Shown: positions 27,555 to 36,473, counted from the stretch's first letter. The stretch is DNA of 64,000 nt from Halobellus rarus (GCF_024494595.1 NZ_JANHDI010000001.1:434001-498000), one strand, 5' to 3'. Program-made: numbers and translations. The notes: generated by a model from the letters alone, not told the origin.

Positions 27555-28010
27555 CTATCCCGAGAGCGCCTTCCGAGCGCGGTGCATCTTCTGCTCCATT
27601 TTCTGATTCCCCTCGACCTCGGCGAGCGTCTCCGCCGCCTCCAGCGTTCGCACCGCGTTGTCCAGAAACGAGAGGATGTCGCCCGGATAGGCATACAACA
27701 TGTACTCGTCGCCCATCACGTCGACGATGGCGTCGGGACCGAGCCCCTGCGCGCGCAGTTCCAGGAGGTAGCGGACGAACTGCCGCTCGGGATAGCCCGT
27801 GTAGAGGTCGTCGGGGTTCTCCGGGTCGAGGAAGTCCTCCGCGAAGTCGAGGAGCCGGTCTCGCGTCGCGTCGTCGACCTTCGTGAGTCCCTCGCCGGAG
27901 TAGAGCACGTCCATCGTCGCTCCTTTGAACGCCCCTTTCGGGATATTGACGTCCAGCTGGGAGACGATCTGGCGGTGGTTCTTGAGGTAGATCTTGTCCG
28001 TGATAGCCAC
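27555..28010 (-). CDS. conserved haloarchaeal protein of unknown function
   Basis: A 151-residue, mostly helical protein that begins MAITDKIYLKNHRQIVSQLD and contains LLDFAEDFLDPENPDDLYTG and RYLLELRAQGLGPDAIVDVM. The pattern looks well conserved, and I recall a similar stretch as a DUF5814-like segment in larger haloarchaeal helicase proteins, but I am not sure of that link. There is no signal peptide, membrane helix or obvious catalytic motif. It is convergent with the ribbon-helix-helix gene. Confidence 0.65.
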   Translation of the reverse strand: MAITDKIYLKNHRQIVSQLDVNIPKGAFKGATMDVLYSGEGLTKVDDATRDRLLDFAEDFLDPENPDDLYTGYPERQFVRYLLELRAQGLGPDAIVDVMGDEYMLYAYPGDILSFLDNAVRTLEAAETLAEVEGNQKMEQKMHRARKALSG

Positions 28011-28183
28011 GGTTGCCCGAGTGTACGATACTGTGAGCGAAAAGCGTCCCGGTCTGCGGTGTTTCGTGCCGCGAGAGCCGATCGCGGCGTCCGTTCGGAT
28101 CGGGAGTGCTCCGTGTGACGTCGGCGCACCCCGCTGCAGAGTCGTAACGTATTTGACTTCGACGGGGATAGCTGAAGGTGCGT

Positions 28184-28257
28184 GTCCGGGTTAGGGTAGT
28201 GGACTATCCTTCAGCCTTGTGGAGGCTGAGACGCGGGTTCGATTCTCGCACCCGGAC
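28184..28257 (+). tRNA. tRNA-His (anticodon GTG)
   Basis: The 74-base gene folds as a tRNA: acceptor TCCGGGT pairs with ACCCGGA, an encoded extra G at -1 (28184) faces C73 (28257), which is the identity mark of histidine tRNA. The anticodon stem is CAGCC/GGCTG with loop TTGTGGA, giving anticodon GTG at 28219-28221. The T arm is GCGGG-TTCGATT-CTCGC. The CCA end is not encoded. No intron is seen. A TATA-like GTATTTG lies about 30-37 bases upstream. Confidence 0.95.
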
Positions 28258-28533
28258 CTTCTTCGACGCGCTACTCTCGGGAGCGTTCGCTCCGTCAGGA
28301 GCGACGCGAGCGAACACGTACGCGAGTTGCAGTCCGCACAGAGAATCGAACTCTATCAGTCGCGCGCAGCGAGCGAAGCGAGCGAGCACGTCTGATTCCA
28401 GTTCGATTCTCGCACCCGGACCTTTCTGTCTGCGAACGACGTGAGCAGACGAAAGTCCGCGCGAAGAGAATTGAATCAGCGAGCAACTGAGCGCAGCGAA
28501 GTTGCGAGTGAGGTTCGATTCTCGCACCGGACC
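28237..28533 (+). repeat. three copies of the tRNA-His 3' end in tandem palindromic units
   Basis: GTTCGATTCTCGCACCCGGA with its following CCTT occurs inside the tRNA (28237-28260) and perfectly again at 28401-28424. A third copy at 28513-28533 lacks one C. Ahead of copy 2 lies the inverted sequence GAGAATCGAACT (28341-28352), a 12-base perfect complement to 28400-28411. Ahead of copy 3 lies GAGAATTGAA (28466-28475), complementary to 28514-28523. Each unit therefore folds as a long hairpin around a GCGCAGCGA(GC)GAAG core. No open frame of quality is present. Candidate origins are old attachment-site duplications or a palindromic element at the tRNA end. Confidence 0.85.
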
Positions 28534-28563
28534 CTCTCCAGAGCGCTACCGGTGAGCGACCGC

Positions 28564-29874
28564 TCACAACGAATCGACGAACGCGTCGAAAGCGCCGCTG
28601 TCGGGATGGACGTGGCAGTAGGTCCCGAGCGTTACGTACTCGGTGAGACCGTCCCGACCGTCGTCGATGCCGTCGCCGCGCTCGACGTCGAACGCGAACC
28701 GGGCGTCCGCCGCCGCGTCGGTACTGGAGTAGTGGAACTCGTGGCCGCGGAGGCGACTCCCCGAATCGGCGGTGAGCGCCCCGCGGCGGGCCCGGAGTTC
28801 GACGTGATCCAGCGCCTGATACCGGTCGTGCATCCGCACGTCCGCCGGGAGAACGCCGGCCATTTGGTGCGTGTCCCCGTCGGCGGTCGTCAGTGACTCC
28901 GAAAGCGCCATCAGCCCGCCGCACTCCCCGAGAACCGGGAGGCCGTCGGCTGCCGCGGTTCCGATCTGGCGTATCGCGGGACTGTCCGCCAGCGCCTCGG
29001 TGTGTAGTTCCGGGTACCCGCCGGGGAGGTAGACGCCGTCGCAGTCGGGCAGGTCGTCCCCCGCCGTCGGCGCGAACGGGATCACCTCGGCGCGCTCGCG
29101 GAGGCGTTCGATCGTCGCCGGGTAACAGAACCGGAACGCCTCGTCGCGGGCGACCGCGACGCGCTTGTCGGTCTTCGAAGAACCCGGATCGGCGTCCGCT
29201 CGGGGGTCCGGTCGTGGCGGTCGCCGAGCGAGGTCGAGGAGTCGGTCGGCACGGATACGCTCGGCCACTTCGTCGAGCACCCCGGGTTCGAGCGGCGCTT
29301 CCGTCCCCAGATGCAGTCCCAGGTGTCGGTCGGGTATTTCGAGGTCGTCGCGCGGCGGGACGCGACCCAGGTATTCCAGACCCTCGGGCAGGGCGTCGCG
29401 GACGCCGCGTTCGTGACGGCCGCCGTGGGCGCGCTGGGCGATGACCCCCGCGACGTCGACGTCGCGGGCGGCGTGCTCGGCGTACCGCTGGAACCCCACC
29501 GCAGTCGCGGCGACGCTCTCCATTCCGGCCTTCGCGTCGACGACGAGGACGACCGGGAGGTCGAGCGCCTCGGCGACCATCGCGGTGCTGGATCCGTCGC
29601 CGTCGTACAGCCCCATCACGCCCTCGACGACGCAGACGTCGCCCTCGCCGCGGAAGTAGTTCCGTCGGAGCCCCGCCTCGCCCTGGAGCCAGCGGTCGAG
29701 CGTCCGCGACGGCCGTCCCGCCACGCGCTCGTGGTGGCTGGGATCGATGAAGTCGGGGCCGGCCTTCGCGGGCTGAACCGTCCGGCCCGCCCGTTCGAGG
29801 GCCCGAACGACGGCGAGCGTGGCGACGGTCTTGCCGACGCCGGATCGGGTCCCACCGACGACGAACCCTCTCAT
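28564..29874 (-). CDS. cbiA: cobyrinate a,c-diamide synthase
   Basis: A 436-residue glutamine-dependent enzyme that amidates the a and c side chains of cobyrinate. The N-terminal DTBS-like ATPase domain has the P-loop GGTRSGVGKT (7-16), AGPDFIDPSHH and VVEGVMGLYDG. The C-terminal class I glutamine amidotransferase domain has the nucleophile Cys in LGECGGLMA and RGHEFHYS. The start ATG 29874 gives the canonical MRGFVVGGTRSGVGKT. It overlaps the 31-codon ORF upstream by 4 bases (ATGA), and both follow cbiX2. Confidence 0.95.
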   Translation of the reverse strand: MRGFVVGGTRSGVGKTVATLAVVRALERAGRTVQPAKAGPDFIDPSHHERVAGRPSRTLDRWLQGEAGLRRNYFRGEGDVCVVEGVMGLYDGDGSSTAMVAEALDLPVVLVVDAKAGMESVAATAVGFQRYAEHAARDVDVAGVIAQRAHGGRHERGVRDALPEGLEYLGRVPPRDDLEIPDRHLGLHLGTEAPLEPGVLDEVAERIRADRLLDLARRPPRPDPRADADPGSSKTDKRVAVARDEAFRFCYPATIERLRERAEVIPFAPTAGDDLPDCDGVYLPGGYPELHTEALADSPAIRQIGTAAADGLPVLGECGGLMALSESLTTADGDTHQMAGVLPADVRMHDRYQALDHVELRARRGALTADSGSRLRGHEFHYSSTDAAADARFAFDVERGDGIDDGRDGLTEYVTLGTYCHVHPDSGAFDAFVDSL

Positions 29875-29966
29875 AGCTCCGGATCGGCCGTCCACTCTGC
29901 GAGTCGTTCGGAGAACGAAGCGAACCGCTCGCGCCCGGACGACGCCGGTTCCCGCTCTGCAGTCAC
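29871..29966 (-). CDS. 31-codon ORF coupled between cbiX2 and cbiA
   Basis: A GTG-started frame of 31 codons overlaps the cbiX2 stop by 4 bases (GTGA, 29963-29966) and the cbiA start by 4 bases (ATGA, 29871-29874). It exactly fills the gap between two enzymes. The product is hydrophilic and mildly acidic, with a probable amphipathic helix RERFASFSERLAEWTADPEL. The two coupling overlaps are what argues for translation. It could be a real small protein, a leftover domain of a neighbour, or a translational bridge that keeps ribosomes moving from cbiX2 into cbiA. Confidence 0.5.
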   Translation of the reverse strand: MTAEREPASSGRERFASFSERLAEWTADPEL

Positions 29967-30751
29967 CGTGGGGCCCCCTCGCCGTCCGTCGCGACCGGCC
30001 GTTTCGTTCGGGTGAGCCGCGCCTCGAACGAGGTCCCGCCCGACGCATCGTCGCCTCCGAGCGCGCGCTGCTTCGCCACTTCCGCGTGGATCGCGTCCGT
30101 GATCCGCGGGTGTGTCCCGAGCGGATCCGCGTACTCCACGCCGCCGCGGCCGAGTTCCAGTTCCGCCGGAATCCGCTCCTCCGTCGCCTCCGTCCGCGAG
30201 AAGAAGAGCGGCACGGCGACGGACCGATCACCGGTCGCGTTGTACCGAACGCACTCGACGGCGGGGTTCTGGAGGAGATAGCACGTCAACACCTCGCCGT
30301 ATTCCGACTGCTCGCGGAGGCGAGCCGCGTGGTAGTCGACCGTCTGTCGGTGGTACGGCTTCGAGCTGCTGCCGAACCCGACGAGAACGAGGGAGACGTC
30401 CTCGGAGACGGGGCGCAACTCGGCGCTCCGCGCTTCGATCACCTCGGTGACGGCGGGACTCCGCCCGATCGGTTCACAGTAGCGGACGTCTCCGGCGACG
30501 TACGAAAGGGCGGCGGGAACGGCGTCGATCGTCTCGTGGGTGTGTGCGGCACATATCGGGACCGCGTACACGACGTCGGCGGCGATCCGCTCGAACCGCC
30601 CGCGGAGTTCGCGGACCGGTTCGCTCTCGTAGGTCGCCACCTCCACGGCGTCGACGACGGCGCGGCGACGGAGCCGGTCGGCGTGTTCTTCGAGCACTTC
30701 GCGGGCGTTTCTCGTCTGGCGGGCGATGAGGAGGATTGCTTCGGATGTCAT
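29963..30751 (-). CDS. cbiX2: CbiX-like cobalamin cluster protein (second copy)
   Basis: A 262-residue cytosolic protein of the CbiX/sirohydrochlorin chelatase superfamily, first gene of the cbiX2-ORF31-cbiA unit. The first half has LLIARQTRNAREVLEEH where CbiX normally reads GHGSR, and AAHTHETID with candidate metal-binding His. The second half has LVGFGSSSKPYHRQTVDYHA, which resembles a complete CbiX start. The N-terminal catalytic His is therefore not in the usual place, unlike in cbiX1 (40551-41795). It may be a diverged chelatase or a partner in cobalt handling. The operator pair at 30768-30799 lies just upstream. Confidence 0.75.
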   Translation of the reverse strand: MTSEAILLIARQTRNAREVLEEHADRLRRRAVVDAVEVATYESEPVRELRGRFERIAADVVYAVPICAAHTHETIDAVPAALSYVAGDVRYCEPIGRSPAVTEVIEARSAELRPVSEDVSLVLVGFGSSSKPYHRQTVDYHAARLREQSEYGEVLTCYLLQNPAVECVRYNATGDRSVAVPLFFSRTEATEERIPAELELGRGGVEYADPLGTHPRITDAIHAEVAKQRALGGDDASGGTSFEARLTRTKRPVATDGEGAPR

Positions 30752-30767
30752 AGATCGTCCATTAGAT

Positions 30768-30799
30768 CAAGTTTGATTTATCTATCCCAATTTGGGTTG
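30768..30799. promoter_or_regulatory. putative tandem operator upstream of cbiX2
   Basis: Two 12-bp sites start exactly 20 bp apart: CAAGTTTGATTT (30768-30779) and CAATTTGGGTTG (30788-30799). Both fit CAA-N6-TT[G/T]. They lie 17-28 and 37-48 bases before the cbiX2 start, over the expected TATA/transcription-start region. The first is centred on the perfect inverted repeat ATCAA-GT-TTGAT. The same arrangement occurs before cbtB and cbiT. Confidence 0.6.
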
Positions 30800-30948
30800 A
30801 CTTATGCGTGGAGACGAATTATAAAATAAGTTGTGGTGGCTCCGAGACGGGCCGAATCCGGCCGTCTTTCGGAGGCGAGGAGAACTACCCAGAGACCGGG
30901 AATCACCGCTCTGTCGCCGCGGGACGACGCGGACGTCGGATCCGCGAC

Positions 30949-31713
30949 TCAGTCGGACCGAACCGCGAGCACGGAGAGGTCCGAGAACGGCGACTCGTCG
31001 GCGGTCGATTCGGCTGTACGCGCTCCGAGCGCTCCCAGCGTCGTCCGCGTCACCGATTCGTCGGGATGGGTCAATCGTTCCAGGACGAGTGCGTCGAGCG
31101 ACTCCGACGCGCCGGATTCGAGCAGAGCGGCTGCAACGTCCGCCGGCATCCAGTCGTAGGGGCGCGGGAGCACCAGGAGGTGCCGATCACCGACGTTGGT
31201 CCGGAGCCGCGCCAGATCCGCCGTGATGTCCCCGCTCTTGTGCAGCGTCACGAAGCAGACATCCTCCATCGGCGTCCGCGCCCTGCTGGCTGCCACCTGT
31301 AGCGACGAGATCCCGGGAACCACCCGGACGTCGGCCGCGACGGCGGCCTCGACTTTCCCGACGAACTGGTAGCCCGAGTGGTTCGGATCGCCCATCAGGA
31401 CCGCCGTCCCCCGTTCCCCGTCGGCGACGCGGTCGGCGAACGCTGCGAGCGTCTCGTCCTCGTCGCGGTATCCGCAGGTGAGGAGATCGGCGTCGGTCAC
31501 TTCCTCGACGAACTCGACGACCGTCTCGAAGCCGACGACGACGTCGGCCTCGCGGATCGCCCGCTCGGCTCTCGGCGTGAGATAGTCGAGGTTCCCCGGA
31601 CCGATCCCGACGGCGTACACTGGATTTTTCTCCCTGTCCAGGTCTAGTTCCGGCTCCGAGGCCGCGAACGTCGCCGGGTCGGTACCTGCATCTAGTTCGT
31701 AGTCGTCGCTCAC
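30949..31713 (-). CDS. cbiE: cobalt-precorrin-7 (C5)-methyltransferase
   Basis: A 254-residue SAM-dependent tetrapyrrole methylase that adds the C5 methyl group in corrin ring synthesis. After an acidic leader of 30 residues come VYAVGIGPGNLDYLTPRAER (SAM loop), GDPNHSGYQF (the GDPxx(S/F)GY block), VVPGISSLQVAASR and FVTLHKSGD. The decarboxylating partner CbiT is encoded separately at 47702-48322. Its ATG overlaps the cbiC stop by 4 bases, so it is third in the cobN-cbiC-cbiE unit. Confidence 0.92.
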   Translation of the reverse strand: MSDDYELDAGTDPATFAASEPELDLDREKNPVYAVGIGPGNLDYLTPRAERAIREADVVVGFETVVEFVEEVTDADLLTCGYRDEDETLAAFADRVADGERGTAVLMGDPNHSGYQFVGKVEAAVAADVRVVPGISSLQVAASRARTPMEDVCFVTLHKSGDITADLARLRTNVGDRHLLVLPRPYDWMPADVAAALLESGASESLDALVLERLTHPDESVTRTTLGALGARTAESTADESPFSDLSVLAVRSD

Positions 31714-32420
31714 GGGAGGTCGACCTCGCCGTTCCGGACGTCGCTCGCGACGTGGACGAGTTCGTTCGTCAGGCCCGCGGCCAGCCCGCTCCCGCCCCGG
31801 CGGCCGACGTTCGTGATCGCCGGGACGCCGTGGGCCGCGGCGACCTCGCGGAGACGCCCGCGGCTCTCGGCGGCCTTGACGAACCCGACCGGCGTGGCGA
31901 CCACGACGGCGGGGCGGGTCCCGTCTTCGATGCAGTCCGCGAGCGCGAGCGCCGCGGTCGGCGCGTTGCCGACGACGGCGACGGCGCCGTCGTAGACGCC
32001 CTCGCTGTCGAGTTCGAGGACGGACGCGGCCGTCCGCGTCATCCCGGTTCGCTTCGCCAACTCCGCGCCGTTCCCGATGGCCTTCCGCACGGGACAGTCG
32101 TGACCGCGGCCGGTGATCCCCTCCTTTACCATCGTGATGTCGGTGACGATCGGTCGCTCGTCGAGGACCGCCCGCGCGCCGGCGACGACCGGGGCGTCCT
32201 CGGTCTCGCCGGTGAACCGCACGAGGTGCTGGAACTCGGGGTCGCCGGTCGCGTGGACGCTCTTCTGTCGGATGCGGTCGGCGAGCGTCTCGTCGGGGAC
32301 GAGTTCGCGCACGCGGTCCATACTCGTCGCCGCGATGTCCATCGCGTTCTCGGTGGTCGCGCCGAGGTCGGCGTACGCCTCGGCGTCGTCAGACCCGGTT
32401 TCTACGCCCTCAGTCGTCAT
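31710..32420 (-). CDS. cbiC: cobalt-precorrin-8 methylmutase
   Basis: A 236-residue enzyme that moves the C11 methyl group to C12 and so forms cobyrinate. It carries the catalytic-His motif KSVHATGDPEF, the ITDITMVKEGI block, the GNAPTAAL motif and TPVGFVKAAESR. ATG 32420 is preferred over a longer frame of 12 arginine-rich residues. It overlaps cobN by 11 bases and cbiE by 4 bases. Confidence 0.94.
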   Translation of the reverse strand: MTTEGVETGSDDAEAYADLGATTENAMDIAATSMDRVRELVPDETLADRIRQKSVHATGDPEFQHLVRFTGETEDAPVVAGARAVLDERPIVTDITMVKEGITGRGHDCPVRKAIGNGAELAKRTGMTRTAASVLELDSEGVYDGAVAVVGNAPTAALALADCIEDGTRPAVVVATPVGFVKAAESRGRLREVAAAHGVPAITNVGRRGGSGLAAGLTNELVHVASDVRNGEVDLP

Positions 32421-35400
32421 CGCTCGGCACCTCCGGGGCGTCCGCGCTTCCCGCACGCGCTTCGAGGTCGCCGTCGACGCGGAGGTTGAGGTTCCGGAGC
32501 CGATCGGCCGTCGCCTCGTCGGCCTCCCACAGCCCTCGGCCGATGGCTTCGAGCAGGGTGTCGGTGATGCTCTCTAAGGCCCACGGGTTCACGTCCCGCA
32601 GCCACTCCTGTCGGTCCTCGTCGAAGGCGTACCTCTCGGCGACGTCGCGCCAGAGGGTGTCGCTCACGACGCCGGTGGTCGCGTCCCAGCCGAGGACGAC
32701 GTCGACGGTCGTCGAGAGGTCGCCGGCCCCCTTGTAGTCGTGTTCCTCCATACTGTCGAGCCAGTCGGGGTTGAGCACGCGGGCGCGCATCGCTTTCCTG
32801 ACCTTCTCCTCGTTCGTGTAGACGGAGACGTTGTCGGGATCGCTGGAGTCACCGACGTAGGAGGCCGGCTCCTCGCCCGATATCTCCGAGACGGCGGTGA
32901 TGAACCCGCCGTGGAACGCGTACCAATCGGAGCTGTCGAACTCGTCCTGCTCGGCGGTGTCCTCGATCTTGACCGTGGCGTCGACGCCGCTCAGCCGGCG
33001 CTCGAAGGCGTCGTGCGCCTCGGAGACGCGGCCGCGACTCCCCAGAGCGTATCCGCCCCACTGGACGTACACGTCGGCCAGATCGGATCGATCCTCCCAG
33101 TTGCCCTCGTCGACGGCCTTGTTCGTGCCCGCGCCGTACCCGCCGGGGCGGGTCGTGAACACGCGGTGTCTGGCGGCCGTCTCGGGATCGTCGACGCCGG
33201 CCTCATCGAGCCGTTCGGTCTCCTCCTCGACGTGCTTCTTCACGTAGTTCATCTCGTGTGGCTCGTCGAGGTCGACGACCGCGTCGACGGCGTCGTGGAC
33301 GACGCTCGCGGCCTGGGGGAAGGCGTCGCGGAACAGCCCCGAGACGCGGGTCGTGACGTCGATGCGCGGCCGGTCGAGTTCGTCGAGGGGAATCGGCGAG
33401 ACGCCGTCGACGCGCCCGGCGTCGGTCCACTCGGGTTCGACGCCCATCAGCGCGAGCACCTGCGCGATGGTCTCGCCGCGGGTCCGCACGGTGGGCGTTC
33501 CCCACGCGACCACGCCGACCGCTTCGGGATACTCGCCGTGCTCGTCGGCGTGGCGGTCGGCGGTGCCCTCCGCGACCTCCCGGCCGACGCGCCAGGCGCT
33601 CCGCGCGGGCACCTTCCTGGGATCGAGGGTGTAGAAGTTCCGCGCGGTCGGCAGCAGGTCGACTCCCCCCCGTGTGGGCGCGCCGCTGCCGCCCGGCGGC
33701 ACGTACTCGCCGGCCAGTGCGTCCGCGGTTCGCGGGATCTCCTCGGACGCGCCCCGCACGCGCGGGGCCACCGCCTCGCAGATGAAATTCAGCGCCGCCC
33801 GGAGGTCCTCGTGCGCCCCCGACTGCACCCGCGCGTCCCCGAGCGGGTCGATATCGCCGGCTTCGCCGGCTGCTCGAGACATCTCCGATGCCTCGCTGTC
33901 GACGACGAGCAGATTCAGGTTCACCTCGTCGTCCGGCCCGGCGTCGACCGCCGACGCCGGCGGATCGAAGTCGTGCTCGGCCAGCGCCCGCACGAGGTCG
34001 AGGCTCGTCTCGTACACCTCGTCGGCCGCCTCCGAGAGCGTCATCCCGAGTTCCTCGTCGTAGTGGCCGGGGTCGTCGAGCATCCGCTCGTAGTCGACGC
34101 CGAGCGCGCCGGCGACGCTCTCTCGGAGGCTCGGTCCGCCGGAATTCTCCAGTCGCGTAAGCGCGACCAGGTACTCGGTCAACCGCTCGCCCTCGGGCGG
34201 TTCGCCCATCGTGTGGAGCCCCATCCGGATCTGGGTCGTCTTCACGTCCGTCAGGTACGCGTGGACGCGCTCGACGAGTTCGTCGATGCCGACCTCGTCG
34301 CCCTCGACTTCGCCCTCGGCAAGGGTTGTCCCCGCCTCGCCTCGCGGTTCGCGCTGCTCACCGCTCGGCCGATCCGAGGCGCTCCGCGCCTCGCGCTCCG
34401 GTCCGCGGAGTTCGGCCTTCTCGTCGATCTCGCCACCGATTCCCAACTCCACCGCGAGATCGAGGTCGTCGACCGTCTCGCGGAGGAGGGCTTCGAGGTG
34501 CTCGCCGTCGTCGGTACGGGCGTCCTCCATGCCGGCCTCGCGGTACCGGTCGGCGAGTTCCTCCAACTCGGACAGCTCGTCGTAGGTCCCGGCGTTACGC
34601 ATCACCGGCGTGAGGTAGTCGACGACCGCGGCGTATGAGCGCCGCTTCGCCTGCGTCCCCTCGCCGGGGTTGTTGACGATGTACGGATAGACGTTCGGGA
34701 CGTCGTCGATGAGTTGGTCCGGAGCGCTCTCGCCGTTCAGTCCGACCGTCTTGCCGGGGAGCCACTCCAGGCTGCCGTGCGTGCCGAGGTGGACGACGGC
34801 GTCGGCCTCGAAGGCGTTCCGGAGCCAGCCGTAGAACGCCACGTAGTCGTGGGGCGGCTGGAGGTCCGAGTCGTGGTAGACCTTCGAGGGGTCCACCCCG
34901 AACCCGCGCGGCGGCTGGACGGTGACGAGGACGTTCCCGAACTCCACGCCCGGGATCGCGAACGGTCGGTCGGGGGCCTCGCCCCACTCGTCGAGGACGT
35001 TCTCCCGAAAGCGCTCGTCAGTCGCCTCGAACCACTCGCGGTACTGGTCCGGAGCGACGACGTCGACGCTCAGGTCGCGGACGTCCTCGGGGGCGACCCA
35101 GCGGTCGTCGAGCGTCAGCTGGGCGGTCAGTTCCTCGATGAGTTCCTGACCGGTATCGGGGAGCGGCGTCGATCCCTCGGCTGCCTCGCCCAGGTCGTAT
35201 CCCCGCCCGTCCAGTTCGTCGAGCAGATTGACGGTGCTCTCGGGGCTGTCGAGCCCGAAGGCGGTGCCGATGCCGTCGTCGCTCGGCGGGTAGTTGTGCA
35301 GGACGACCGCGACGTCCTTCTCCGCGTTCGGGACGTGTCGCAGCCGCGCCCAGTTGACCGCGAGCCGCGCGGCGTGGTCGACGCGGTCGTCGATCGGGAA

Positions 35401-36432
35401 GTGCTGCTTCGGGGCGCTCCCGATGCCCGCCTCGTCGTCGGTGCGCTCCTTCCCGCTGATCGGGTGGGTGACGACGTTTCCGTCGAACTCCGGGAGCGCG
35501 ACCGAGAGGGCGAGCTCGAAGCCCATCACGCCCGTGTCGCTCGACTCGTATCGGGGGCGAGAGCGCATCGTCGTGACGGTCTGGATCACTGGCACGCCCA
35601 GTCTGTCCAGGAAGACGTCCTCCGCGCGCTCTCCCTCGCCGTCCGCCGCTCGCCCGCGCTCGTCCATCGACAGCGAGAACATAAATGAAGAGAGGACGGC
35701 GTCGACGAGGGGCTCCCCGCCGTCGAGGAGCCACTCCTCGGTCACCCGCTCGGCGTCCCACCGCTCGTCGGTGTCGGTCGCCGGGTTACAGAAGATCGGC
35801 AGGGCGTCCGCGCCCTGGGCCTCGACGGCCCGCACCTGCGCGTCGACGTAGCGCGTGTTCTCGTGGGTCCAGTGAGACTCGTAGAACCAGATCGCGACGG
35901 TCGGCGTCGACGGATCGAGTTCCGACACTAGCTCTTCGTACGATGCGCCGGGGTGGTCGGGGTGGTAGACGCCTTCGGTCGGGAGCGCCACGGGATCGTC
36001 GTACTCGCAGTCGACTCCGCCGTCCTCGCGACCGACGTCTCCGTACTCGTCGGCGAGAAAGCGGAGGCAGTTCGCGACGTTGGCGGTCCCGCCTCGCTCT
36101 AAGTACTCGTAGACGCGGTCGCGGTCGTCCGCGGCGACGGACGTGTCGTCGAGGGCGTAAGCGTCCCCGGTCGATTTGACGACGAGCGGAACGCCGGCGT
36201 CGCGCAGCCGCTCGACGGCGTGGTCGTACCCCGGCATACTCTCCTCTGCGCCGTGGAGCCAGAAGACCGCCGCCGTTGCCTCCTTGATCTCGTCGAGGAA
36301 CGCGTCGACGTCGGTCCCGTCTTCGAGGTCGCTCTCCGAACGGACCACCAGGTCGACGTCCGTCCGGGTCGCGGCGCGCTGGACGGCCCCGAGTTCGTTT
36401 TCGGTCGCGGTGTACAGGCCGATTGTTGGCAT
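32410..36432 (-). CDS. cobN: cobaltochelatase subunit CobN
   Basis: A 1340-residue ATP-dependent metal chelatase large subunit, homologous to BchH/ChlH. It holds the tetrapyrrole and inserts cobalt. The family motif HLGTHGSLEWLPGKTVGLN (about 545-563), the NNPGEGTQAKRRSYA block and the C-terminal WGGYALGSRGR and DYKGAGDLSTTVDVVLGWDA blocks are intact. An Asp/Glu-rich insert with EREARSASDRPSGEQREPR-like repeats lies mid-protein (about 680-715). It normally acts with AAA+ and VWA subunits; here these are one fused gene, chlID, divergent by 34 bases. The operator-like site at 36462-36473 lies 30-41 bases upstream. Confidence 0.96.
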   Translation of the reverse strand: MPTIGLYTATENELGAVQRAATRTDVDLVVRSESDLEDGTDVDAFLDEIKEATAAVFWLHGAEESMPGYDHAVERLRDAGVPLVVKSTGDAYALDDTSVAADDRDRVYEYLERGGTANVANCLRFLADEYGDVGREDGGVDCEYDDPVALPTEGVYHPDHPGASYEELVSELDPSTPTVAIWFYESHWTHENTRYVDAQVRAVEAQGADALPIFCNPATDTDERWDAERVTEEWLLDGGEPLVDAVLSSFMFSLSMDERGRAADGEGERAEDVFLDRLGVPVIQTVTTMRSRPRYESSDTGVMGFELALSVALPEFDGNVVTHPISGKERTDDEAGIGSAPKQHFPIDDRVDHAARLAVNWARLRHVPNAEKDVAVVLHNYPPSDDGIGTAFGLDSPESTVNLLDELDGRGYDLGEAAEGSTPLPDTGQELIEELTAQLTLDDRWVAPEDVRDLSVDVVAPDQYREWFEATDERFRENVLDEWGEAPDRPFAIPGVEFGNVLVTVQPPRGFGVDPSKVYHDSDLQPPHDYVAFYGWLRNAFEADAVVHLGTHGSLEWLPGKTVGLNGESAPDQLIDDVPNVYPYIVNNPGEGTQAKRRSYAAVVDYLTPVMRNAGTYDELSELEELADRYREAGMEDARTDDGEHLEALLRETVDDLDLAVELGIGGEIDEKAELRGPEREARSASDRPSGEQREPRGEAGTTLAEGEVEGDEVGIDELVERVHAYLTDVKTTQIRMGLHTMGEPPEGERLTEYLVALTRLENSGGPSLRESVAGALGVDYERMLDDPGHYDEELGMTLSEAADEVYETSLDLVRALAEHDFDPPASAVDAGPDDEVNLNLLVVDSEASEMSRAAGEAGDIDPLGDARVQSGAHEDLRAALNFICEAVAPRVRGASEEIPRTADALAGEYVPPGGSGAPTRGGVDLLPTARNFYTLDPRKVPARSAWRVGREVAEGTADRHADEHGEYPEAVGVVAWGTPTVRTRGETIAQVLALMGVEPEWTDAGRVDGVSPIPLDELDRPRIDVTTRVSGLFRDAFPQAASVVHDAVDAVVDLDEPHEMNYVKKHVEEETERLDEAGVDDPETAARHRVFTTRPGGYGAGTNKAVDEGNWEDRSDLADVYVQWGGYALGSRGRVSEAHDAFERRLSGVDATVKIEDTAEQDEFDSSDWYAFHGGFITAVSEISGEEPASYVGDSSDPDNVSVYTNEEKVRKAMRARVLNPDWLDSMEEHDYKGAGDLSTTVDVVLGWDATTGVVSDTLWRDVAERYAFDEDRQEWLRDVNPWALESITDTLLEAIGRGLWEADEATADRLRNLNLRVDGDLEARAGSADAPEVPSDDD

Positions 36433-36441
36433 AACGTTGTT

Positions 36442-36473
36442 AAACCTCTATTGCGCTAATTCAAGTATGATTG
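36442..36473. promoter_or_regulatory. putative operator between cobN and chlID
   Basis: CAAGTATGATTG at 36462-36473 is the core of the perfect inverted repeat ATTCAA-N6-TTGAAT (36459-36476), which covers the chlID start codon. A weak partner AAACCTCTATTG starts exactly 20 bp away at 36442. The gap between the two divergent starts is only 34 bases, so one protein bound here would affect both genes. Confidence 0.55.

Noticed and set aside
32740-34638. A 632-codon open frame on the plus strand
   Set aside because: It is antisense to cobN, has no family features, and reflects codon bias of high-GC genes; cobN is intact across the region.
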